Assembly (NCBI RefSeq): GCF_001595645.1
Contig: NZ_LNKT01000001.1
Coordinates: 248,001-312,000, forward strand
Length of the DNA stretch: 64,000 bases
DNA from: Sulfurovum riftiae
Lineage (GTDB): Bacteria; Campylobacterota; Campylobacteria; Campylobacterales; Sulfurovaceae
Direction: 5' to 3'
Numbering within the stretch: the stretch's first letter is position 1; each line of letters opens with the position of its first letter. A program made the translations under genes and the position numbers. Of the stretch, positions 56,578 through 64,000 are shown one piece after another. The notes beneath the pieces were generated by a model. That model did not search any database, had not been told where the DNA came from, and saw nothing but the letters and a program-made list of their open reading frames with translations.

Positions 56578-56679
56578 ATGACCAGAAAGAAAGAGAAGAT
56601 ACTCCTAAACAAGATTGAGATCATAGGTACGATTGTACTGGTTGCAGGTGTGGTACTTGCATTGATCTTCGCCAGATGA
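56578..56679 (+). CDS. Tiny single-span membrane protein
   Basis: 33 aa. A basic start (MTRKKEKILLNKIEII) is followed by one helix (GTIVLVAGVVLALIFAR). ATAAGGATATGAG gives a fair ribosome site 8 bases upstream. Its stop overlaps the next start (ATGA), which supports that it is real and coupled to the following gene. No family known. Confidence 0.6.
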   Translation: MTRKKEKILLNKIEIIGTIVLVAGVVLALIFAR

Positions 56680-56870
56680 AATGGTATGAAATGAAAACAC
56701 TGAATGACACGCTTAACGCACTGCAAAGAAAAATGTTCGAGTACTACATGGCCTATAGAAGCGGAAGGATCTCCCAGAATGAATATCTCTTCAAGGTCAG
56801 ATCTATAGACAAACAGATAGACAGGATCGAGCTTTCTGTCCTCAGACGACTGAAATTTGAATCCAGTTAG
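56676..56870 (+). CDS. Small helical protein, unknown
   Basis: 64 aa, two helices: TLNDTLNALQRKMFEYYMAY and IDKQIDRIELSVLRRLKFES, with no membrane segment. Its start overlaps the tiny membrane-protein gene by 4 bases. Likely partner of it. Confidence 0.55.
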   Translation: MKWYEMKTLNDTLNALQRKMFEYYMAYRSGRISQNEYLFKVRSIDKQIDRIELSVLRRLKFESS

Positions 56871-56892
56871 TGTTTGAAGGATCTGTGCTTCA

Positions 56893-57819
56893 TTACTCTT
56901 CAGGACATTCCTGCCTGGAAAGTATCATCTTCACGGTATATTCGGAAGCAAGAAAATTGGAGAGTGACTCTCTGTAGGTCTGAATGGTTTTGCCATTATC
57001 CAGTGTCATACTGTAATGTTCTTTGAGATTCATATTTACGAGTAGTTTTCTGGCATCCTCCATCATGGTCGCCACTCCTACTTCCTCAATCGCTTTCTGG
57101 TTGGCTATGAGATGGGCATAGTAGCGGATAAAAAGCATGGTGGCAGCCTTCTCATTCATGGCAAAGAAAGAGATGACATAGCTGGAACCCATCTCATCGA
57201 ATGAAGCAAAATCTTCCAGTGTCAGATCCTTTTCCCTTATCTCAAGATTGATGATCTTCTCAAAGGCTTCAGGTTTGAGTCTGAGTGTAAAAAGAAGTCC
57301 GAAGAACTGCCCTTTGTAGTCACAGACGAAAAATGAGTTTGAAGGGTGCAGTGCCCACTCTTTGAAGTGTTCAGGAAGCAGTTCTGTAAATTTGTGGTTG
57401 AAGCCTCTGTCCAGGTCAATGTTGATATCAATGATCTTGTCGATCATCTCTGAGTTACGAAGCTGAAGTACTTTAAGGTCATCGGCACCTATCATCTTCT
57501 GTGGAAAATTGAGTATAAGTTCTTTGCTTTTCCCAAGAAGATTTCTCATCCCCGCTTTACAGATCATCTCTTCAGCATCTGTTTCGCTGTACTCCTCCCA
57601 GCAGGGCAGTGCAGAGTTGGTACGTGTCTGAAAATACTGCATGATACGGACCTGCCTGGAGAGTTTCGGTTTTACAATACTGCGTTCCCACTTGCTCAGT
57701 GTACTGGTTTCAAGCCCGGTAAAACTCCCTATATCATAGTTGTAGAGTTCCTGTACCAGCTGTTCCTGCGTAAGGTGGGCATGTTCTCTGCATGATCTCA
57801 GATATTCGTTGAAGTGCAC
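56893..57819 (-). CDS. XRE-family HTH regulator with GNAT-like C-terminal half
   Basis: 308 aa. An N-terminal Cro/CI helix-turn-helix (about 7-65; LTQEQLVQELYNYDIGSFTG then STLSKWERSIVKP) is joined to a helical/beta domain with an acetyltransferase-like look (NSFFVCDYKGQFFGLLFTLR). The joint suggests a one-component regulator sensing a ligand. It is divergent from nothing nearby and stands before a Fic gene on the same strand. Confidence 0.65.
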   Translation of the reverse strand: MHFNEYLRSCREHAHLTQEQLVQELYNYDIGSFTGLETSTLSKWERSIVKPKLSRQVRIMQYFQTRTNSALPCWEEYSETDAEEMICKAGMRNLLGKSKELILNFPQKMIGADDLKVLQLRNSEMIDKIIDINIDLDRGFNHKFTELLPEHFKEWALHPSNSFFVCDYKGQFFGLLFTLRLKPEAFEKIINLEIREKDLTLEDFASFDEMGSSYVISFFAMNEKAATMLFIRYYAHLIANQKAIEEVGVATMMEDARKLLVNMNLKEHYSMTLDNGKTIQTYRESLSNFLASEYTVKMILSRQECPEE

Positions 57820-57918
57820 GGGAATGACCTTGTTTTTTTATTGTGTTCCAGTATATCAAAGTTGTGGTTAGAGAATTAAAATAGACATTTAGGAGATGAA
57901 AGAGATGATATAAAAGGA

Positions 57919-59052
57919 TTATGCCTCCCATGCAATATCATATCTTGTACTTCTTCCTCCATGTCCTTCAATTTCCCGTATCAGACCTTTGTCTACCAAT
58001 TCTTTGATATGACGTGAAGCAGTGACCTGTGTTGTGCCGGTGATACTTCTGTATTTCTTATTGGTCAAACCGCCTTCAAATTTCCCCTCTCCCGCATCTA
58101 AAAGCTTATTGAGCATTTTAATCTGTTTCTCATTGAGATGGAGATCTCTGGTTCTATCCCAGAATTTTGCTTTCTTGACAACGGTTTGGATATTTTCCAA
58201 AGAGATATGAATGGCACTGTTTATCATATTGGTATGCCAGAGGATCCATAGTGTAAAGTCATAGGCTAGGTTATACAGCAGTTTATTGGTCTTTTCCAGG
58301 ATATTATAATAATTCCTTTTGTCATCTATGACCGCAGAGGAGATGGAAAAGTATTTATGGCTGAGTCCCAACTCTTTGGAGAGTACATAATTGGTGATGG
58401 CTCTGGCGATCCTGCCGTTGCCGTCATCGTAAGGGTGGATGATGACAAACCACAGGTGTGCAATGGCACTTTTGATATAGGGATTATCTGTTGAAGTGTT
58501 GATATAGTGAAAAAAACGATCCATCTCTTCATCCAGATATTCCGGCGGAGGTGCTTCATAGTGTGTTTTTTCTTTCAATCCTTGACCAGATACAATAGAC
58601 ATGGCTTCAGTACGGTATGTGGCAACCTGTATTTTGACAAGTCCACTGTAACCCGTAGGAAAGAGGGCATTGTGCCATCCATGTATTCGCTCTTCTGTCA
58701 GTGGCTCATGGTTGAAGCTGCTGTCTATCAATACATCGACCAAGCCATCTGTATGGTGGGTTGAACGGTCGTTGGTATAGTCAAAACTCTCGTCAAGTTT
58801 TTTCCGTACAGATGAACGTACACTGTCCCTGCTGAGTATTTCACCTTCTATCTCTGAGGATGCCATGATCTCATTGGTCACTGCATCTACCTGAATAGAA
58901 GTGGTATTGTTTTTATCCAGTGTACTGATAGTGCCTTCAAGGATACCAGTATTTCGTGTTACTTGTGAAAGTACGGTATCTAATGCTTTATGGTCATATG
59001 GAAAACCCGGGTAAGACGGATGCTGCCAGATCCACTTCTTTGTCTCTTTCAT
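57919..59052 (-). CDS. Fic-domain protein, class II (self-inhibited)
   Basis: 377 aa. N-terminal DUF4172-like region (KKWIWQHPSYPGFPYD), inhibitory helix S65-SEI-E69-G70 (SEIEG), Fic core HPYDDGNGRIAR (H206, R217), and a C-terminal winged-helix (about 300-375) with RSITGTTQVTASRHIKELVD. Fic proteins usually move AMP from ATP to target proteins. The winged helix suggests DNA binding or self-control. Confidence 0.92.
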   Translation of the reverse strand: MKETKKWIWQHPSYPGFPYDHKALDTVLSQVTRNTGILEGTISTLDKNNTTSIQVDAVTNEIMASSEIEGEILSRDSVRSSVRKKLDESFDYTNDRSTHHTDGLVDVLIDSSFNHEPLTEERIHGWHNALFPTGYSGLVKIQVATYRTEAMSIVSGQGLKEKTHYEAPPPEYLDEEMDRFFHYINTSTDNPYIKSAIAHLWFVIIHPYDDGNGRIARAITNYVLSKELGLSHKYFSISSAVIDDKRNYYNILEKTNKLLYNLAYDFTLWILWHTNMINSAIHISLENIQTVVKKAKFWDRTRDLHLNEKQIKMLNKLLDAGEGKFEGGLTNKKYRSITGTTQVTASRHIKELVDKGLIREIEGHGGRSTRYDIAWEA

Positions 59053-59077
59053 TGAATACCTCTGATATGAATAACTG

Positions 59078-59124
59078 TTTAATCATATCATAAAATGATA
59101 AGAATATCAATTTAATCGTATCAT
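59078..59124. promoter_or_regulatory. Two direct repeats upstream of the Fic gene
   Basis: TTTAATCATATCAT (59078-59091) and TTTAATCGTATCAT (59111-59124), start-to-start 33 bases, close to three helical turns. The first ends 26 bases before the Fic start. A DNA-binding site for the Fic winged helix is possible. Confidence 0.4.
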
Positions 59125-59322
59125 TGTATGAAATAGAGTACTGCATAGATATGTAGAAAATAATCATTTTTAGAAGATTTTTACGGGAGTAAAAAATACA
59201 ATCGCATTAAAAGTAAGAAGAACTTGATGGAGTATATGAATTTGGAAAAGCTGCTTGAAGACCTTACGGAAATGAGGTAGGGAAAAGGGCTTCAGGAGCT
59301 TGATATTGTATTATATAGCACA

Positions 59323-61119
59323 TCATGCTTCTTGATAAGTACTCTGAATATTCACCTGATGCCCTTCTGCCAAGAGTATAGCTGCTTTTACTATTAGTTT
59401 TGCACGTGCATGTATAAAAGCTTCAAAATCTAATTTTAACTTTGAAATTTTTTCCTCTTCTGAGAGGTTTTCATAGCCACCATTTGAGAGCTCATCTATA
59501 GGTATAAGATGTGATTGAAGTCTTTCCTGTACAATCTGTTCGGTTGTCCACTCATATCTTTCCTTCATGTAGGTAAGTGGATCTTTCCTGCCTATGGAAA
59601 TATTTGTTTTATCCTCTATCAGTGCACAATTTAGAGCTAAAAAGCTAGGAATATCAGCTTCTTTGAGTAAGGCATCTGGAAAAATATGATGATAATGTCG
59701 TTTTTCTATATTGTTAACATCCACACGCTGTCCTGTCGAAAAGTCCAGTGCGCCAAGACGACATGCCACAGCAAGCACGGCACGACCACGAATTGTTGCA
59801 CGTTTAGGCCATTCAGCCGTGTATAGTTCTTCAGCCTCTACCATCTGATGGTCTTTGAAGATAGGAACATCATTCACACTATATAGAGAATCATCTTTCT
59901 TTTTGTCTCCACGTATAATACGTTTTAAAATGGAAAAATCAGCATACGCATGTGTCGCTGCCGAGTTCTCGTATCGATCAGAGAAAAAGGAGTGCCATAA
60001 ATATTTTTTCAATAATAGTTCATCTTGTCCTTTTTTATCTCCAGACTCAGGAATGTCACTATAAAGTGCAGCGATAACAGCTAAAACAGCATTTGTTGGA
60101 AGTCTTTGTCTATCAAAGATCCCTTCATTTTTTAAAAATAGAGCCATATTATGAAGCCCTTTTTTCATAATATTCCACTGCTCCACTATTTTACGTTTGT
60201 CCATATCCCAGGCACCACGCTGATTAGGAAGCTTATCTTGTAATAGTGCAGAGGTAGTAAGAATGAGGTCTGGTAACTCAGAGTATTTAGCTATAGAAGG
60301 ATATTCATTATTAATGCCGTCTACAAGATCATGAAGAGATTGCCCCATAACACTTTCAACTTCAGCAACAATAATATCATAAGTGGAAAGAGGTTTGCTG
60401 TTTGTATTCATATTGATGAAAACCTGCAAAGCTATACTTTTATCTGTATGCGAGGGGAGTGATAAATAAGGTAGGTTATAGTTGGCAACAATACTTCGTA
60501 AATCTTTAATCTTATCACTCACCTGTTTTTTTAACTGATAAAATGATTCAATGGCGTCCATGCCACCATTTTTTGGTTTCATAGGTGCAGTTGCCAGGTC
60601 AACCCATTTGTCTATCTCTTCTTGAATATCGGTAGGTTTGAGAAGGTACGTAGGGAACAAGCCTCTTTCCAGGCATTGTGATGGAATATCACACCACAAA
60701 GGATATTTTGTTCCTTTTTTTAAGTAGCGTCCACGGAAAAATACGGTCAAGTCATCTCGATCTTCATCGTTATCATAGGAATCGAACTCTTCAAGATAAA
60801 CATAGTATGTTTCCCAGTCATAGTTGTTATGCAGAGTACGCCATAATGCAGTCAATCTTTGTTGTCCATCTAAAAGGTGCTCTTGTACACGATTATTGGT
60901 TTCTGGTGCAGTTTCCAAATAGCGGGAAATGAACTTTTCCTCATCTCCTACTTCCAGAATAAGTGTTATTCCAAGAGGTAAGTTCTTAATGATAGTTTCA
61001 AGAAGACTGCTTATTCTATGCTTGTCCCAAGCTTCAAATCTTTGGAACCTTGGTAGTTTTATTTCACCGTGGCGGATCTTCCCATACCAGTCTTCAAGCT
61101 TTCTATTTCGTGCTTCCAT
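59323..61119 (-). CDS. DUF262 + HNH (GmrSD-like) restriction protein
   Basis: 598 aa. DUF262 (ParB-like) domain with PRFQRFEAWD and LLDGQQRLTAL (D84-G-Q-Q-R88), then a helical middle and a C-terminal DUF1524/HNH nuclease (HYHHIFPDALL, then CALIEDKTNISIGRKDP, about 470-515). GmrSD-type proteins cut modified phage DNA using NTPs. It reads away from the decayed Rad52 region and stands alone. Confidence 0.88.
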   Translation of the reverse strand: MEARNRKLEDWYGKIRHGEIKLPRFQRFEAWDKHRISSLLETIIKNLPLGITLILEVGDEEKFISRYLETAPETNNRVQEHLLDGQQRLTALWRTLHNNYDWETYYVYLEEFDSYDNDEDRDDLTVFFRGRYLKKGTKYPLWCDIPSQCLERGLFPTYLLKPTDIQEEIDKWVDLATAPMKPKNGGMDAIESFYQLKKQVSDKIKDLRSIVANYNLPYLSLPSHTDKSIALQVFINMNTNSKPLSTYDIIVAEVESVMGQSLHDLVDGINNEYPSIAKYSELPDLILTTSALLQDKLPNQRGAWDMDKRKIVEQWNIMKKGLHNMALFLKNEGIFDRQRLPTNAVLAVIAALYSDIPESGDKKGQDELLLKKYLWHSFFSDRYENSAATHAYADFSILKRIIRGDKKKDDSLYSVNDVPIFKDHQMVEAEELYTAEWPKRATIRGRAVLAVACRLGALDFSTGQRVDVNNIEKRHYHHIFPDALLKEADIPSFLALNCALIEDKTNISIGRKDPLTYMKERYEWTTEQIVQERLQSHLIPIDELSNGGYENLSEEEKISKLKLDFEAFIHARAKLIVKAAILLAEGHQVNIQSTYQEA

Positions 61120-61262
61120 AACTACTCTCCATATTTCATCTTAAAGTCTATTTTATCTGAAGTTTTATATGAATCTTGATGATTCATAAAATTTATATCT
61201 AAAAAATATGATGAATTAAGAGGCCTGTGAAATCAGGTAGTAAATGAGTAGTCAAATGAACA

Positions 61263-62035
61263 TTACGCAGCCTCCTGTAAATTTTGATACCATACCTTCC
61301 AAGAAGCATCCCACCTAAAACCTAATGGCTTAATATGCTGTTGTTTTCCATAGGTAGAGCCAGTAACTACAAGTTTCACCGTTCTGTTCAATTACATCAA
61401 GACCAAGCAGCTGAAGTTGTATATAGAGGGTTTTGTGTATCCTGTTGTGCTTGTGGCTGGTTTGGTAGTATCTGTTTTTGTCTGTTGCTGACTGTGGTCA
61501 ACATTCTTTTAACTCTTATCATAGAGGGCATTCCCAAATTGATTTCCAAATGTCCTTAATGCATGTTTGAGTCTATCAGTTACAGTTTCCTTTACTCCTG
61601 ATTCATGAGCCGAAGCATAGTATCTGGCAATACCCGTACCGAAACCAATATCCTCTCTGCTAACAGTGGCTTGATGGTGTAGGTCATAGATGGTCACAGC
61701 TACGATAGCCTTGTGCCCAATGACTTTGCTCTGGTTTTGATTGAGCTCTTCACTTACCTGTTCCGGTAGAGTTACATTGTACGACCAGTTCCCGAAACCA
61801 AAGGCGAAGTTTACCGTATCGATGATGTCATACCCATCCAGATAAGAGAGGGAGATGTTACCTTGTTGTCGTGTTTTTACTCTACAGCTGTCAAAATTGT
61901 ACTTGAGCAGATAGTTTTGTTTGTCTGTGCTGAGGTCTCCGATCCAATGGTTTTGGCTTGTTGCAGTTTCTTCTTGAGTTCAGTCAGTTGTTTGATCTCA
62001 TTGGAGAGATGGTCTATCTTGTTATCAATCTCCAT
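61263..62035 (-). pseudogene. Decayed Rad52-family single-strand annealing protein
   Basis: On the minus strand the frame ending at 61509 reads LSYLDGYDIIDTVNFAFGFG, then NWSY, VIGHKAIVAVTIYDLHH, RQQ, EDIGFGTGIARYYASAHESG and LRTFGNQFGNALYDKS: a clear Rad52/22-type domain. Beyond a TAA, the C-terminal part GSTYGKQQHIKPLGFRWDAS and WKVWYQNLQEAA follows, ending at 61263. Upstream the ATG at 62035 begins MEIDNKIDHLSNEIKQLTEL in another frame. At least two frameshifts and in-frame stops show decay. Such proteins are mostly phage-borne. Confidence 0.85.
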
Positions 62036-62128
62036 AAATAAGAGAGCGATGTAGGCACTCTTGACATAATAGGGTTTGTCACTCGCAAGTATTTCTTGTC
62101 TCTTTATTTAGGCTTGTTGTTACCGTAT

Positions 62129-62136
62129 GGGGGGGG
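62129..62136 (+). repeat. G8 homopolymer
   Basis: Eight guanines in the region between the 25-aa frame and the Rad52 relic. It is not in a recognised gene. Confidence 0.5.
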
Positions 62137-62204
62137 ATAGTCGAGCTTGTTAATGTGATGATAGAAGTGCCACCATCTGAATCATTTAGGTAAGGGATAA
62201 TCGA

Positions 62205-62282
62205 CTATTTTCTCTTTGTTTGCTCTTGGAGTACAGCGGTTACAACAGCGAGGGAAATGGCAGCGAGTTGTTTCCATGGCAT
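62205..62282 (-). CDS. Possible 25-aa hydrophobic peptide
   Basis: MPWKQLAAISLAVVTAVLQE, then QTKRK and a stop. The ribosome site AAGGAGGA is close to perfect and 5 bases before the ATG. It lies upstream of the Rad52 relic on the same strand. The SD strength is the main evidence; it may be the leader of the decayed cassette. Confidence 0.4.
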   Translation of the reverse strand: MPWKQLAAISLAVVTAVLQEQTKRK

Positions 62283-62532
62283 TTTTTCCTCCTTGTAGAA
62301 AAATTTTAAGCATAGTGCTTGCCTATAAGGATAGATACCAGTATTTGTAAGAGAAGTTCAGAGTATTTGGCAAGGTTACTGTAATAAACTATAGATCTTA
62401 CATAAAAATACAATAAAACCATTTTGTGATAAGATAGAAGGAAAATAAACAGATTAGATATATTCAATAACAACAAAAAGAAGCCAAAGGTATGAAGTTG
62501 TTGTAAATTTTGATTTCTTGAAAGGGTAGAGA

Positions 62533-63681
62533 ATGCTGATGCGATTTATGAATAGAGAACAGTTGTATGAAGAGGTATGGAGTAATCCTTTGACAAAACT
62601 TTCTTTAAAATATAATCTTGCAACATATAAATTAAAAAAACTCTGTGATACTCTTTTGGTTCCTTTACCAAAAGTAGGGCATTGGTCCAAAATTGCATTT
62701 GGAAAAAAAGTAGATGTACCACCTCTTCCTGCATATAATAGATGTCGACTAGAACCCAGAGATTCAACTTTTTTGAATAAAAAAACTGCACCTATTTTAC
62801 CTACAAAGATAACCGTTAAAAAAAAGTTTACTTATGGTATCAAGGTAAAGAAAAATTTGACAAAACCACATCCAATTACGGTAAAAACACGTGATGGATT
62901 AAAAAGATGTAAGACGGATGAATATGGTATGAAAAAACCCTGGGGAGGTGGATTCGACCTGAGGGTTTCAAAGGTTAATGAACGAAGAGCACTCCTTATT
63001 ATAGATACCTTATGTAAATGGTTTGAAAAAAACAATATAAAGATACATCTTCCTTTTGAGAGAAGCAATACAACAGAAGTAGTCATTGATAATCAGCGTA
63101 TTAGAATAAAAATCGAAGAGAAGTCAAAGTTAACAGGAAAAACCTTAACAGAAAGATGGAGTGGATATGAGTACTATACACGTGAATATACACCGACTGA
63201 ACAGCTTGCCCTTGTTATAGATAATTATTGTTGGGGGTGTTCGATCCGTAAGGTATGGCGTGATGGAAAAACCAGTAAGATAGAAGAGAAACTTGATGAG
63301 TTTGTTGCGGCACTGTTTCAACATGCAGAATATGAAAAAGCACGAGAGTTGCGTCTTGAAGCAGAAAGAATAGAAAGAGAAAAACAGCAGAGACTCAAAA
63401 AATATCATGATGCCTGTACTAAGCTGGAACAGGAAATGCTTAATGACTTGGTACAGCAGAGTAAAAATGCAACGTATAGTAGAGAGCTTTATAAGTATAT
63501 AGATGAAGTAAAACAAAAAGCAAAACTTGAATACAAAAATGCCGAGTATCCTGAAGGGTTAATAAATTGGATAAGCTGGGCGGAGAACCATGCCCGTGAG
63601 TTGGATCCGCTTAGTAAAGGTCTGCCTACCTATCGGAAGGCAACGGAGATTATTGATATTGAGGATATGGATAAATACTAA
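62533..63681 (+). CDS. Conserved protein of unknown function with an N-terminal HTH-like motif
   Basis: 382 aa. The start MNREQLYEEVWSNPLTKLSL and LKKLCDTLLVPLPKVGHWSK matches a family seen in many bacteria whose first 50 residues look like a helix-turn-helix. A beta-rich middle (about 100-240) and a charged coiled coil (about 260-310) follow. Function is unknown. A start at the ATG 62548 is also possible. It is low in GC compared with the housekeeping genes. Confidence 0.75.
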   Translation: MLMRFMNREQLYEEVWSNPLTKLSLKYNLATYKLKKLCDTLLVPLPKVGHWSKIAFGKKVDVPPLPAYNRCRLEPRDSTFLNKKTAPILPTKITVKKKFTYGIKVKKNLTKPHPITVKTRDGLKRCKTDEYGMKKPWGGGFDLRVSKVNERRALLIIDTLCKWFEKNNIKIHLPFERSNTTEVVIDNQRIRIKIEEKSKLTGKTLTERWSGYEYYTREYTPTEQLALVIDNYCWGCSIRKVWRDGKTSKIEEKLDEFVAALFQHAEYEKARELRLEAERIEREKQQRLKKYHDACTKLEQEMLNDLVQQSKNATYSRELYKYIDEVKQKAKLEYKNAEYPEGLINWISWAENHARELDPLSKGLPTYRKATEIIDIEDMDKY

Positions 63682-63692
63682 ATAGATTGTAG

Positions 63693-63779
63693 ATGTTGTA
63701 AAATATTTTTATTCTGCAGAGTTTGTCAAATATAAACCATTTTGATTAATTGTTGTAAAAAAATGTTGTAAAATATTTT
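63693..63779. repeat. Pair of exact 17-bp direct repeats beside the tRNA gene
   Basis: ATGTTGTAAAATATTTT at 63693-63709 and 63763-63779, with a related ATTGTTGTAAAA between. It lies in the 138-bp gap between the unknown gene and the tRNA. It could be part of an attachment site, but the sequence is AT-rich and chance is possible. Confidence 0.6.
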
Positions 63780-63819
63780 AGAAATACTTTAATATACCGT
63801 TATATGGGGATGAAGTAAG

Positions 63820-63896
63820 TGGTGGGTCCTCGGGGACTCGAACCCCGGACCACTCGGTTATGAGCCGAGTGCTCTAACCAGCTGAGCTAAAGACCC
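63820..63896 (-). tRNA. tRNA with anticodon CAU (Met, or Ile2 after lysidine modification)
   Basis: 77 bases with all four arms: acceptor GGGTCTT/AGGACCC, D arm AGCTCAGCTGGTTAGAGC, anticodon stem ACTCGG/CCGAGT with loop CTCATAA, and T arm around GGTTCGAGTCC. A CCA end is encoded. The anticodon is at 63860-63862. An elongator Met tRNA and the CAU Ile tRNA look alike; the stem identity cannot decide here. Confidence 0.95.
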
Positions 63897-64000
63897 TCAT
63901 TAGGCAGGTTTGCCTTTTGTTTGCATGGTTATTTTTGCGTCAGAAGTATAGCGATTGTAGTCTTTGAAGGCAATTAAATTCTGTAGAATCCCGAAAATTA
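63897..64000. other. Right-edge intergenic DNA
   Basis: 104 bases with no open frame of note. On the minus strand it would hold the tRNA promoter; no clear box is seen. Confidence 0.5.

Noticed and set aside
61335-61559. 74-codon plus-strand frame, Cys/Leu-rich
   Set aside because: Antisense to the C-terminal part of the Rad52 relic, no ribosome site and no family signal.

Overview
The window looks like a chromosomal segment of a Campylobacterota (epsilonproteobacterial) bacterium, most likely Sulfurovum or a close relative. This rests on gene content and protein style: DapD of the long (~397 aa) epsilonproteobacterial type, a dimeric dUTPase, NspC (carboxynorspermidine route), an hspR-linked DnaJ-like gene, atpB separate from other ATP synthase genes, and the order rpmH-rnpA-yidC-jag-mnmE. 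The genus is an inference from memory, not from a search.

Layout. (1) 1-6.9 kb is a defence region. It holds the tail of a cut-off gene, a PD-(D/E)XK protein of the DUF4420 type and an AIPR protein; convergent to these are a C5-cytosine methyltransferase and a Vsr-type endonuclease. This is the gene set known from MutL/MORC-Z1 restriction systems. It is followed by a second PD-(D/E)XK nuclease gene, a TumE/TumA-like toxin-antitoxin pair with a perfect palindromic operator, and a broken second copy of the nuclease tail. (2) 6.9-11.1 kb holds coiled-coil proteins of unknown role, an orphan ParE/RelE-like gene, ORF6N, RadC and HigB/HigA-like genes. (3) 11.2-15.8 kb is a phosphate cluster on the minus strand: PiT transporter, Na/Pi cotransporter, a small Lys-rich protein and PPK2. 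(4) 16-50.7 kb is mostly housekeeping: L,D-transpeptidase, TonB receptor, dapD, trpD, tsaE, lptB, atpB, gatB, a voltage-sensor K+ channel plus a separate RCK protein, gpsA, tamA/tamB, nspC, rpmH-rnpA-yidC-jag-mnmE, dut, purL, purH, a SpoU methyltransferase and dnaJ-like/hspR. (5) 50.8-56.4 kb holds an outer-membrane barrel gene and an exopolysaccharide set: BY-kinase, PHP-type phosphatase, Wza-like exporter and a polyprenyl-phosphate sugar transferase. (6) 56.6-63.8 kb is accessory: two tiny genes, an HTH/GNAT-like regulator, Fic, a DUF262/HNH (GmrSD-like) nuclease, a decayed Rad52-family annealing protein and an unknown conserved protein. It ends beside a tRNA with anticodon CAU, a usual place for integrated DNA.

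Two families of dispersed palindromic repeats (REP-like) lie in the housekeeping part: GTAGGGT-type at nine loci and GTCATTCCGGA-type at two. The points most worth checking are the rnpA reading frame without any standard start codon, the HspR-type operator exactly over a consensus promoter, the Rad52 pseudogene, and the defence cassette whose core extends beyond the left edge.
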